Positions 46,661 to 54,852 of a stretch of 64,000 nt of DNA are shown here, piece by piece. Position 1 is the first letter of the stretch, and each line of letters opens with the position of its first letter. The position numbers and the translations under genes were made by a program. The notes under the pieces are model-generated. The model saw only the letters and a list, made by a program, of their open reading frames with translations. It was not told where the DNA came from and made no database searches. This DNA is from Janthinobacterium sp. 64. GTDB taxonomy: Bacteria; Pseudomonadota; Gammaproteobacteria; Burkholderiales; Burkholderiaceae_D. The stretch spans positions 5,270,001 through 5,334,000 of the forward strand of contig NZ_PHUG01000001.1 in the NCBI RefSeq assembly GCF_002813325.1, read 5' to 3'.

Positions 46661-47548
46661 ATGAATCATCCTGCACTGGCTGGCCATGTACCAGCACCTG
46701 CCGCCCACACGGCGAACGTTGGCGATTCCAGCATCGGCGGCTTGCTGCTGGAGTCGGGCAAGATCACGCCGGAAAATGCCGAACGCGTGCTGCGCATGCA
46801 GAAGGAACTGGGCATCCGTTTTGGTGAAGCGGCGCAGCGCCTGGGCCTGATCACCGAAGCCGATATCGAGCAGGTACTCGCGCGCCAGTTCAATTATCCC
46901 TACCTGCCGCGCGGTACTGGCAACTTTTCGGACAAACTGCTTGCCGCGTATGAGCCATTTGGCCAGCAAGTCGAAACCTTGCGCGCCATCCGCAGCCAGC
47001 TGATGCTGCGCTGGTTCGCACGCGGCCACAAGGCGCTGGTGGTGGTGAGTATCAATGCGGACGATGGCGCCGCCATCTTTGCCGCCAACCTGGCCGTGGT
47101 CTTTTCCCAGCTCGGCGAGCAAACCTTGCTGGTCGATGCGAACTTGCGCTCGCCGCAACAGCAGGAATTCTTCGGCCTGAAAGGGCGCCAGGGCCTGTCG
47201 GACCTGCTGGCTGGCCGCGGCGACCTGGACGCGATCGCCAAGATCGATTCGTTTGTTGCCCTGTCGGTCATGAGCGCGGGCACCTTGCCGCCGAATCCGC
47301 AGGAATTGCTTAGCCGCACTTCATTTGCCACACTCAACGAGCAAGTCGCCTCGCGCTATGACGTGGTGCTGTACGACGTCGCGCCATTCTCCAGCGGCTC
47401 GGACGCGCTGGCCGTTGCTGCGCGCGCGGGCGGCGCCTTGCTGGTGGCGCGCAAGAATGCCACTGGACTGGCCGATCTGGCAACGTTCGCCGAACAGCTG
47501 GAACGTAACGGTGTTGAAATTGTCGGTACCGTTATGCAAGAGTTTTAA
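46661..47548 (+). CDS. epsG: EpsG-family chain-length regulator (BY-kinase-like, degenerate motifs)
   Basis: 295-residue cytoplasmic partner of EpsF. Residues 24-82 (IGGLLLESGKITPENAERVL and RFGEAAQRLGLITEADIEQV) resemble an MshEN/T2SSE N-terminal domain. Residues 120-295 match bacterial tyrosine kinases and ParA-like EpsG proteins. The Walker A region reads SINADDGAA (130-138) without the usual Gly-Lys/Arg-Ser, and Walker A' reads LLVDANLR with Asn161 where an aspartate is expected. VVLYDVAPF is the Walker B-like element. No C-terminal tyrosine cluster is present. ATP use is therefore doubtful; a scaffolding or sensor role is possible. Confidence 0.88.
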   Translation: MNHPALAGHVPAPAAHTANVGDSSIGGLLLESGKITPENAERVLRMQKELGIRFGEAAQRLGLITEADIEQVLARQFNYPYLPRGTGNFSDKLLAAYEPFGQQVETLRAIRSQLMLRWFARGHKALVVVSINADDGAAIFAANLAVVFSQLGEQTLLVDANLRSPQQQEFFGLKGRQGLSDLLAGRGDLDAIAKIDSFVALSVMSAGTLPPNPQELLSRTSFATLNEQVASRYDVVLYDVAPFSSGSDALAVAARAGGALLVARKNATGLADLATFAEQLERNGVEIVGTVMQEF

Positions 47549-47925
47549 GCGCACATTCTCGCTGCGCCTGCGCATATCGTGCCTAAGCAGGCATGGTATG
47601 CATGCTTCCTCTCCCCGAATTTGCCTGGCCGCCCTGTGCGGCCATTTTCATTATGTGAGCTAGCGGCACACGAATTCTTTCCGTGATGAAATAGCGCGGC
47701 TTGTCCTGGCGTCGTATCAATTACCGCTTATGATTAAACTATCGCTGCTTGAGCGGGGCGTCGCCCGGCAAAGATGACGCAATGCTTGCCGGTGGCAACA
47801 TGCTGCACGTATTGACCAGGCCGGGCCATGTTCAGCATCAAGCCAGGCCCGGTTTGTATTGCGCCAGCAAGGATGGGAAATGTATAGTGGCAAACGATGT
47901 ATTTCCACAATGGAGGGATGGCAAC
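47549..47925. other. 377-base intergenic stretch between epsG and the GH5 gene
   Basis: I see no gene, tRNA or clear terminator here. The GH5 reading frame is open from 47749, but the part before 47926 lacks a signal peptide or a ribosome binding site and is taken as non-coding. The sequence is of lower GC than the flanking genes, consistent with a promoter region. Confidence 0.5.
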
Positions 47926-49026
47926 ATGAAATTTCTGTTCGACACAGTCCGACAATTGAGCAGCGATCACAGGGGGCCAGATGCCGGCAGCGCCATGGCG
48001 GGCGCAGGACGTGTGCGCCGGGGCGCGCTGGTCGTGTTGCTGGCCGCGGCGATGGCCGTTGCCGTGCCTGCCGGCGCCACTTGCCTGGACAAGGCGCCCT
48101 TGCGCGGCGTCAATATGGCCGGGGCAGAATTCAATGGTGGCAAGATTCCCGGTACCGTATTCAAGGATTTCATGTATCCGAGCGCGAACGATATCAGCTA
48201 CTTTGCCAATCTGGGCGCGAACATGCTGCGCCTGCCGTTCCGCTGGGAACGTTTGCAGCCTGTCGCGGGCGGTCCGCTCGACCCGACACAGCTCAGGTTT
48301 ATTGCCAAGGTGGTGGAGACGGCGAAATCGCGCGGCATGTGCGTGCTGCTCGATGCGCATAATTATGGTGCCTACAACAATATTCCATTGGGCAGTCCTG
48401 GCGCCACGACCGAGGACTTCGCCGATTTCTGGGTACGCATGAGTGCAGCCTTCCCGGATGTTGATACGGTCGCGCTTGGACTCATGAACGAGCCGGTGCT
48501 GACGAGCCTGAGGCAATGGGGCGAAACGTCCAAGGCCACGCTGGCAAAATTGCGTGAACATGATGCGAAACACCTGGTCGTCATTGCTGGCGGCACCTAT
48601 AGTGGCGCGCATGACTGGGCCACGCCGCGCGACGGCGTGTCCAACGCCACGACTTTTGCTGGCGTGAAAGACCCGCTGGGGCGCACCCTGATCGAGGTGC
48701 ACCAGTATGTCGACTCGAATTACTCGGGAACCAAGGCCGACTGCATCTCACCGGCCAAGCTGACGGATATCCTCGAAAAGGTCAGGGTCTGGGCCGTGGC
48801 CAACAAGCAAAGGGTGTTCATGGGCGAATTTGGCGTTGCCGACACGCCAGAGTGCCGTCCCACCTTGCAGGCGGCGCTGACGTCGATGCGTAACGCGCCA
48901 TGGGCCGGTTGGACGTACTGGTCAGCGGGCGCGTGGTGGGGCAAGAATTATATCTTCAGTGTGCAGCCGGTCGTGGGCGTGACGCGCAATTCCCTGTCCC
49001 TGCTGCAGGTTGAGTGGCAAAAATAG
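47926..49026 (+). CDS. Exported glycoside hydrolase family 5 protein (endoglucanase-like)
   Basis: 366-residue secreted glycanase. An unusually long N-terminal region (about 62 residues) has the hydrophobic signal core at ALVVLLAAAMAVAVPAGA. The GH5 domain runs from CLDKAPLRGVNMAGAEF to the end, with acid/base Glu189 in GLMNEP and nucleophile Glu301 in MGEFG, plus IEVHQYVD. ATG 47926 follows TGGAGGGA by 7 bases. It probably cleaves beta-1,4-linked glucan or the locus's own polysaccharide during synthesis or turnover; polysaccharide operons often include such a hydrolase. Substrate not determinable. Confidence 0.9.
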   Translation: MKFLFDTVRQLSSDHRGPDAGSAMAGAGRVRRGALVVLLAAAMAVAVPAGATCLDKAPLRGVNMAGAEFNGGKIPGTVFKDFMYPSANDISYFANLGANMLRLPFRWERLQPVAGGPLDPTQLRFIAKVVETAKSRGMCVLLDAHNYGAYNNIPLGSPGATTEDFADFWVRMSAAFPDVDTVALGLMNEPVLTSLRQWGETSKATLAKLREHDAKHLVVIAGGTYSGAHDWATPRDGVSNATTFAGVKDPLGRTLIEVHQYVDSNYSGTKADCISPAKLTDILEKVRVWAVANKQRVFMGEFGVADTPECRPTLQAALTSMRNAPWAGWTYWSAGAWWGKNYIFSVQPVVGVTRNSLSLLQVEWQK

Positions 49027-49300
49027 ACTGTGGCGTAGCATGCCACGTCGCTTGTTGCGCACGCATGGCCGCGCCAGTTGGCGCGCTCATGCGCCCCGTT
49101 TTGTCGCGGAGCTTGCCGCTGAAGTGAGTGTGTTGCCGTTCGTGTCAGTCCGTTTCCGCCGTGACAGCTGCGGCAGGTTAAAGTTGATCAAGAGTATCAT
49201 CTTTCCGTATGGCAAGTGATTGATTGCACAGGGATTTGTCTCTTTTGCCCATATTTGCGCGTGGACGAAAAAATAGCCTGCCCAAATGCAGTATTTCAGC

Positions 49301-49328
49301 TTGACCAGCGTCGCGGCTCCGTTATAAT
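49301..49328 (+). promoter_or_regulatory. Sigma-70-type promoter of the xrtB unit
   Basis: TTGACC (49301-49306) and TATAAT (49323-49328) separated by 16 bp. It is the best -35/-10 pair I found in the exopolysaccharide locus and would give a leader of about 150 bases. Confidence 0.7.
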
Positions 49329-49486
49329 CTTAATGTTTTGTTAAAATAGTTTCATATCCTTTAAAGGTTTCTGGGGGAGCTATCTTGCAAATACGATAGG
49401 CCGAGGTTAACCGATGCCAACGATGCGGTGCTGTACCATTCGGTAAGGCAGGCGCTTTTGATACGACAGTCATTCATGGGGTAGTG
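49329..49486 (+). other. Long untranslated leader of xrtB
   Basis: About 150 bases lie between the promoter and the xrtB start. It contains an AT-rich first part, a GGGGGAG not followed by a start codon, and a small CTATC/GATAG hairpin (about 49381-49400). I do not recognise a known riboswitch consensus, including c-di-GMP-I. The rest of the gap from 49027 shows no gene. Confidence 0.4.
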
Positions 49487-50380
49487 ATGCAAACCTCTTC
49501 CTTAAGCTCGCGCGACGCCGTGATACCGTGGTGGAGGGCCGCCATTCCCGAATGGGGACCGGTCGTGGTCGGTTTGCTGGCCCTGTACGTCCCGTCCTTT
49601 TATGACCTGATCACAGGTTTGTGGATGAGCGAGGAGCAGGCGCATGGCCCGATCATCCTCGTGCTGTCGACCTGGCTGCTGTACCGCAAGTGGCCGGAAA
49701 TGATGGCAAGAACGGAAGGCCAGCCTTCGTCCAGGGCCGGCTGGATCGTCGCCGTGGTGGGCCTGGTCATGTATGTGCTGGGCCGCTCGCAACAGTTTTC
49801 CATCTTTGAAATCGGCTCCTACATCGTCCTGCTGGCGGCAGTGCTGCTGATCAAGCGCGGTACCCTGGCCTTGCGCATCATGTGGTTTCCCCTGTTCTTC
49901 ATGCTGTTCATGATTCCCTTGCCCGGCATCCTGGTGGCGATGTTGACGATGCCGATGAAGACGGCTGTGTCGTATGTCACTGAACATGTGCTGTTTTTCC
50001 TTGGTTATCCGATCGCCCGCAGCGGCGTGATTTTGCAGATGGGCCAATATCAGTTGATGGTAGCAGATGCCTGCGCCGGTTTGCACACGCTGTTTACGCT
50101 CGAAGCCCTGGGTTTGTTCTACCTCAATCTGGTGCGCCATACGTCTGCCCTGCGCAACGGCGTGCTGGCCATACTGATCGTGCCGATTTCCTTTACGGCC
50201 AATGTGATCCGCGTGATGACCTTGACCCTGATTACGTATTATTTCGGCGACGCGGCAGGGCAGGGCTTCCTGCATGGTTTTGCCGGCATGGTGCTGTTCA
50301 TATCGGCCCTGTTGCTGATCCTGGGCGTTGATTGGCTGTTGCAGTCGTATGTGCAGCGGCGGGAGAAAAAACATGCTTGA
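49487..50380 (+). CDS. xrtB: Exosortase B
   Basis: 297-residue inner-membrane exosortase with about eight hydrophobic segments; processes proteins bearing a PEP-CTERM tail. The cysteine-protease-like triad is visible: Cys196 in ADACAGLHTLF, Arg242 in ANVIRVM and His263 in FLHGFAG. Start is ATG 49487 (a GTG immediately before it is in frame too). It overlaps epsI by 8 bases, the standard XrtB-EpsI pairing. One candidate substrate is encoded in the same locus at 62152-62946. Confidence 0.95.
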   Translation: MQTSSLSSRDAVIPWWRAAIPEWGPVVVGLLALYVPSFYDLITGLWMSEEQAHGPIILVLSTWLLYRKWPEMMARTEGQPSSRAGWIVAVVGLVMYVLGRSQQFSIFEIGSYIVLLAAVLLIKRGTLALRIMWFPLFFMLFMIPLPGILVAMLTMPMKTAVSYVTEHVLFFLGYPIARSGVILQMGQYQLMVADACAGLHTLFTLEALGLFYLNLVRHTSALRNGVLAILIVPISFTANVIRVMTLTLITYYFGDAAGQGFLHGFAGMVLFISALLLILGVDWLLQSYVQRREKKHA

Positions 50381-51086
50381 TACACTGCAAGGTATGCAGC
50401 GCAAGACGCTGTTCGCAGGCCTGCTGCTGGGCCTGCTGATGGTATCGACCTCGGTGCTGACGAAGATAGTGACGCCGACGGTCAAGATGTCCGAAGGCAA
50501 GCCCATGCTGGACCTGACGGCGCTGGTGCCGGCCGAGTTTGGCGAGTGGCATGAAGAGCGCGATACGGCCGCCGCCGTGGTCAACCCGGAAGCCGAGGCT
50601 GCGCTGGCGAAGATTTACACGCAAACGCTGGCGCGCACCTATGTGAACGCCGCTGGGGAACGCATCTTGCTGTCGGTCGCTTATGGCGATGACCAGCGCG
50701 GCGAAGCGACACAGGCACACCGCCCCGAAATTTGCTATACGGCGCAAGGCTTCGCCATCACCAGCAATGACGTGGGCCTGCTGAAGGCGGCCGAGCGCAA
50801 CATTCCCGTGCGCCGTCTGGTGGCAGTCAGTGGCAGCCGCAATGAGCCGATTACCTACTGGGTTACCGTCGGCGACCGCGCCACCTTGCCTGGCGTGGGA
50901 CGCAAGCTGCTCCAGCTGTTCTATGGCTTGGGCGGCAAGGTGCCCGATGGCTTGCTGTTCCGCGTCTCGAGCATCCAGGCCGACAAGACGGCGGCATATG
51001 CGTTGCAGGATCAGTTCGTCAATGCCCTGTTTGCCCATATCGGCAAGGCGCCGACGGAAAAACTGGCCGGCAAGTTCGATGACTAG
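50373..51086 (+). CDS. epsI: Exosortase-associated protein EpsI
   Basis: 237-residue protein with one N-terminal membrane anchor (LFAGLLLGLLMVSTSVL) and a periplasmic domain (VPAEFGEWHEERD, QAHRPEICYTAQGF, ITYWVTVGD). The motif RPExCY is typical of EpsI. It always accompanies exosortases, in some species as a fusion, and is needed for the EPS system by association; biochemistry is unknown. ATG 50373 follows GGGAGAA and overlaps the end of xrtB. Confidence 0.92.
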   Translation: MLDTLQGMQRKTLFAGLLLGLLMVSTSVLTKIVTPTVKMSEGKPMLDLTALVPAEFGEWHEERDTAAAVVNPEAEAALAKIYTQTLARTYVNAAGERILLSVAYGDDQRGEATQAHRPEICYTAQGFAITSNDVGLLKAAERNIPVRRLVAVSGSRNEPITYWVTVGDRATLPGVGRKLLQLFYGLGGKVPDGLLFRVSSIQADKTAAYALQDQFVNALFAHIGKAPTEKLAGKFDD

Positions 51087-51143
51087 CAATAACACGGCGT
51101 GCAGCCTGACCAATCTGTCTTATTAACCGATGATGAAACAAGC

Positions 51144-52430
51144 ATGACTCTCTACGCCCGCCCCCCCCGCGCCAGCCAGCCCAACGCTGGCGAGGAGAGC
51201 AACAAGCGCCATTTGTTGCTGGCCATCCTGATCGCCGCCACCGTTTACCAGGCCGTGCTGTGCTTTGTGCATACGCATTTCTTCAAGGCATCGACGGCGC
51301 TGGTGGCGTTTTCCGAGCTGTGCATCTACGTCACCTGTGCCGTGCTGCTGTTGCGCCGCATCGAACTGTCTTTCGTGGCCATCCTGACCCTGATCGCCTC
51401 GTATTTGCTGCTGCTGGCCTTGCTGCGCAGTTCGCTCGATCCCAAGGGTTTCCGCGACATTATCATCCTGGTGCTCTTCTACTTTCTCGGGCGCAATTTC
51501 GGTGATGAGAAATTCGCCGACCGGCTGTTGAAAATTATTATCTATATCGTGCTGGCGGTGGGCTTTTTCGAGTTGCTGCTGGTCGACGTGTACTCCAAGC
51601 TGTTCAATGTGTATTCGTATTACCTGGCGCAAGGCAATATCTCGACCAGTACCAACTGGGCCGAAGGCAGCACCCTGGCGCTGAACGGCATCCGCCCGGC
51701 CGGCATCGGCCGCACCATCCTGCCTTTCCTGCTGGGCAGCCACCGCGTTTCGTCCGTATTTCTCGAACCCGTTTCGCTCGGCAACTTTGCCGTGATCGTG
51801 GCCGCATGGGGCTTGTCCAAGGGCCGCGAGCAATGGCGTTCGATGGCCTTTTTCCTCGGCGCCGCCGCCATCATGATCACGCTGGCCGATTCGCGCTATG
51901 GCCTGGTGACTGTCGGCTTGATGGTGCTGATGCGCCTGCTTTTTTCGGGACGCGGCAATCGCCTGGTGATGATCCTGCCTTTCGTGTGCGGCGTCATCCT
52001 GATCCTGTTCGGCCTGTACTACGATGGGCGCTACAGTGACAACATTCCTGGCCGCCTGTATTCGAGCGGCATTACCATGGTGCGTTTCGGCACGGCGGAG
52101 ATTTTCGGACTGGCCGGCTACAACATCAACTTCGGCGACATGGGCTATTCCATCATCCTGACGCGCTTTGGCCTGTTTGGCTGCGTGGTGCTGTGGATCG
52201 GCCTGTGGATGATCAAGATGCGCGACGAACACGGCGAGCGCTTCCGTACCTACATCGTTATCTATATGTCGCTGATCCTGTGCATCAGCGGTACCTCCCT
52301 GTTCGCGCTGAAGTCGGCTGGCGTCCTCTGGTTCTTGCTCGGCTGTTGCGCCGTGCGCGACAAGAAATGGCTGACCTCTCCGCTGCGCTCCGGCCAATTT
52401 GTTGCCGGGAAAGCCCATTATGCCGATTAA
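51144..52430 (+). CDS. Wzy-like O-antigen/exopolysaccharide polymerase
   Basis: 428-residue polytopic membrane protein with about 10-12 hydrophobic segments and a larger periplasmic loop (about residues 150-200) containing RPAGIGRTILPFLLGSHRVS. The topology, low sequence conservation and position between exosortase genes and glycosyltransferases fit a Wzy-type polymerase that joins undecaprenyl-linked repeat units in the periplasm. No catalytic motif can be identified directly. ATG 51144 is favoured over a GTG at 51099, although its ribosome binding site is weak. Overlaps the next gene by 11 bases. Confidence 0.75.
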   Translation: MTLYARPPRASQPNAGEESNKRHLLLAILIAATVYQAVLCFVHTHFFKASTALVAFSELCIYVTCAVLLLRRIELSFVAILTLIASYLLLLALLRSSLDPKGFRDIIILVLFYFLGRNFGDEKFADRLLKIIIYIVLAVGFFELLLVDVYSKLFNVYSYYLAQGNISTSTNWAEGSTLALNGIRPAGIGRTILPFLLGSHRVSSVFLEPVSLGNFAVIVAAWGLSKGREQWRSMAFFLGAAAIMITLADSRYGLVTVGLMVLMRLLFSGRGNRLVMILPFVCGVILILFGLYYDGRYSDNIPGRLYSSGITMVRFGTAEIFGLAGYNINFGDMGYSIILTRFGLFGCVVLWIGLWMIKMRDEHGERFRTYIVIYMSLILCISGTSLFALKSAGVLWFLLGCCAVRDKKWLTSPLRSGQFVAGKAHYAD

Positions 52431-53547
52431 AGTTGCACATGTTGTTCGTCAGTACTATCCATCGATCGGTGGCATGGAAGATGTCGTACAAAATATTGCC
52501 CATTACCAAGCCCGTTGCCACGGCCACATTCCCACCATCATCACGCTGAACCGTGTATTCGTGAACCCGGCCGACATCCTGCCGGCAGAAGAGGTGGTCA
52601 ATGGCGTGCGCGTGATCCGCATCCCCTACTCGGGCTCCACGCGCTATCCGTTCTCGCCCGGCGTGGTGCGGCTGCTGGGCGACTATGACGTGGTGCACGT
52701 GCATGGCGTCGATTTTGCCTATGATTACCTGGCCGCCACCAGGTGGCTGCACCGACGTCCGCTGGTTGCCTCCACCCATGGCGGCTTCTTCCATACCAGT
52801 TTCGCCTCGCGCCTGAAGACGATCTTCTTCCATACCGTCACGCGCGCCACCTCGCACGCGTATGCGCGCGTGGTCGGCACCAGCGACAACGATGGCAATG
52901 TGTTCGGCAAGATCATCAAGGCGCCGCGCCTGACGGTGATTGAAAACGGCGTCAATGTGGAAAAGTACCACGCCAAGGGTTCCGCCACGAAGTTGCCGTG
53001 CATCATGTATTTCGGGCGCTGGTCGTCGAACAAGGGGTTGAAGGAAACGCTGGACCTGTTTGCCGGACTGGCCGCGCGCCATCCTGAATGGCGCCTGGTG
53101 ATTGCCGGGCGCGAGTATGACCTCAGCCGTGCCGACCTGGAAGCGCTGGCGCGCGAGAAGGGGATTGCCGAACGCGTCAGCATCGTCGCCAATCCCAGCG
53201 ATGCGCAACTGGCCGAGCTGATGTCGCAGTCGAGCTACTATATTTGCCTGTCGCGTCATGAAGGCTTTGGCATCGCCGCCATCGAAGCGATGAGCGCGGG
53301 CTTGACGCCCGTGCTCAGCGATATTCCGCCATTTCGCAATCTGCTGGAAAAGGCGCAGCTCGGTATCTTGCACACTGGCGACGTGGCCCAGACGGTGGCG
53401 GCAATTGCCGCCGCGCATGCGCAAGACCAGGATGCGTACGCGGCGCGGCGCATGCAATTGCAGCATTTTTCCGAGCAGTACAGCTGGAATCATATCGGCG
53501 GGCGCTACGTGGCCATCTATGAAGAACTGCTGCGCAAGCGAAAGTAA
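52420..53547 (+). CDS. Glycosyltransferase family 4
   Basis: 375-residue GT-B fold glycosyltransferase. The acceptor-side domain begins VAHVVRQYYPSIGGMEDVVQ and includes VVHVHGVDFAYDY. The donor-side domain has YFGRWSSNKGLKETLD and the E-x7-E motif in SRHEGFGIAAIEAMSAG. It adds a sugar to the lipid-linked repeat unit on the cytoplasmic face. Its start lies inside the last codons of the polymerase gene, so the two are translationally coupled. Donor sugar unknown; GDP-mannose is possible because manC is in the locus. Confidence 0.92.
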   Translation: MPIKVAHVVRQYYPSIGGMEDVVQNIAHYQARCHGHIPTIITLNRVFVNPADILPAEEVVNGVRVIRIPYSGSTRYPFSPGVVRLLGDYDVVHVHGVDFAYDYLAATRWLHRRPLVASTHGGFFHTSFASRLKTIFFHTVTRATSHAYARVVGTSDNDGNVFGKIIKAPRLTVIENGVNVEKYHAKGSATKLPCIMYFGRWSSNKGLKETLDLFAGLAARHPEWRLVIAGREYDLSRADLEALAREKGIAERVSIVANPSDAQLAELMSQSSYYICLSRHEGFGIAAIEAMSAGLTPVLSDIPPFRNLLEKAQLGILHTGDVAQTVAAIAAAHAQDQDAYAARRMQLQHFSEQYSWNHIGGRYVAIYEELLRKRK

Positions 53548-53623
53548 GCTGGCGTCAAAAGATTTTTCCTTGCCGGTGTTGTGGTGCAAATGGTAATTGT
53601 TTCAAGCTGCATGTCGTAATGTG

Positions 53624-53652
53624 CGGACAATAAAGATTAATCTAATTATAAT
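53624..53652 (+). promoter_or_regulatory. Candidate promoter upstream of the acyltransferase gene
   Basis: CGGACA (53624-53629) and TATAAT (53647-53652) with a 17-bp spacer, in a 192-base AT-rich gap. A self-complementary AGATTAATCT (53634-53643) sits within the spacer and could be an operator. Confidence 0.5.
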
Positions 53653-53739
53653 AATGCTGCGCGGCAGTGTATTGATGCACTGATCGCAGGAGCAGCCGAG
53701 ACGGCTATGTTTTTCCTTCATAACCGGTGAGTTATCTCA

Positions 53740-54807
53740 GTGAACAAGAAAATCGATTCAATCTCCGGCCTGGCCGGTTTTGCCGCCCTGATGGTGATTT
53801 ACGCCCACATGGGGAGTGAAGGATTTTTGCGCCTGTCGCACCATTTCAATAACCTGGGCGTGATGATTTTCTTCTCGCTCAGCGGCTTTCTCTTGTCTTA
53901 CCTGTATATCGACAAGAAATTCTGTGCCGAGGACGTGACTGCCTACAGCCTGGCGCGCTTTACGCGCATCGCGCCCGCCTACCTGTTTACGATCCTCGCG
54001 TCCTTCGTCATCTTCACGTTCTTCGACCCGCAGTTCGAGTATCAGATCGGCACGCACAATTTGCTGCGTCATCTGTTGTTCATCGGTAACGAGTCTGTCT
54101 TCTGGACGATAGGCCCGCAAGTGCAGTTCTATGTCCTGTTCCTGCTGCTGTGGAGCGCGACGGCCCACTATGTGTCGACCAAGAATGCCATGCCACTGAT
54201 CTTTATCGTCTTCGCCTGCGTGCTGCTGATCATGCTGCGCCGCAGCCTGCCGGGCACGTTTGTGGGCGCCAATCTGCACTACTTTGCCTTTGGCGTACTG
54301 GCCGGCGTGGTGCGCCGGAAGATGCACATTGAATTTCACCAGCCGCAGTTGATCAATATCATCCATGTGAGCTTGCTGCTGCTTTTCCTGGGCGTCGAAT
54401 GCGGCATCATCGAACTCAGTGAGCGCATGACCCATGACAACCTCAGCACGATGGCGATGGCGGTGCTGGTGGCCTTCTTTATTTTTGTCTTTTCCTTCGA
54501 CTCCCTCAGCGCGCGCCTGCTGTTCGGCAATCCCTTGCTGCGGCTGATGGGAAGCCTGAGTTTTTCACTGTACCTGCTGCACATGCCGGTGCTGTACTGG
54601 GTCAAGAAACTGTATCCGGACGATATTGCCCATCCCGTCGTCGTCGCGCTGACTTTCATGCTGATCATTGCGCTGGCGACCCTGTACTTCTATACGGTGG
54701 AACGCTATTGCGCGCTGGCCGTGAAAAACCTCGGCAAGAAGTACGCCGGACGGATCGAGGGCATGTTCACGCGCCTGGGCGTCAAGCACAAGGCGACCGT
54801 CAGCTGA
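53740..54807 (+). CDS. Acyltransferase family 3 (OafA-like) membrane protein
   Basis: 355-residue integral membrane acyltransferase with about ten hydrophobic segments. IDSISGLAGFAALMVIYAH at the N-terminus contains the family's GLA/R-A-H region, and FFSLSGFLLSYLY and ARFTRIAPAYLF follow as expected. Such enzymes O-acetylate or succinylate polysaccharide repeat units across the inner membrane. Start is GTG 53740; the alternatives are far inside the first membrane segment. Predicted role: decoration of the exopolysaccharide. Confidence 0.9.
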   Translation: MNKKIDSISGLAGFAALMVIYAHMGSEGFLRLSHHFNNLGVMIFFSLSGFLLSYLYIDKKFCAEDVTAYSLARFTRIAPAYLFTILASFVIFTFFDPQFEYQIGTHNLLRHLLFIGNESVFWTIGPQVQFYVLFLLLWSATAHYVSTKNAMPLIFIVFACVLLIMLRRSLPGTFVGANLHYFAFGVLAGVVRRKMHIEFHQPQLINIIHVSLLLLFLGVECGIIELSERMTHDNLSTMAMAVLVAFFIFVFSFDSLSARLLFGNPLLRLMGSLSFSLYLLHMPVLYWVKKLYPDDIAHPVVVALTFMLIIALATLYFYTVERYCALAVKNLGKKYAGRIEGMFTRLGVKHKATVS

Positions 54808-54852
54808 CGCCATGTCCACTTTTTTCTCTCTTTTTACTGATCGGGCGCCGAC

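Noticed and set aside
49329..49486. c-di-GMP-I riboswitch in the xrtB leader
   Set aside because: The conserved CACGCACAGGGCAAACC-type core is not present.
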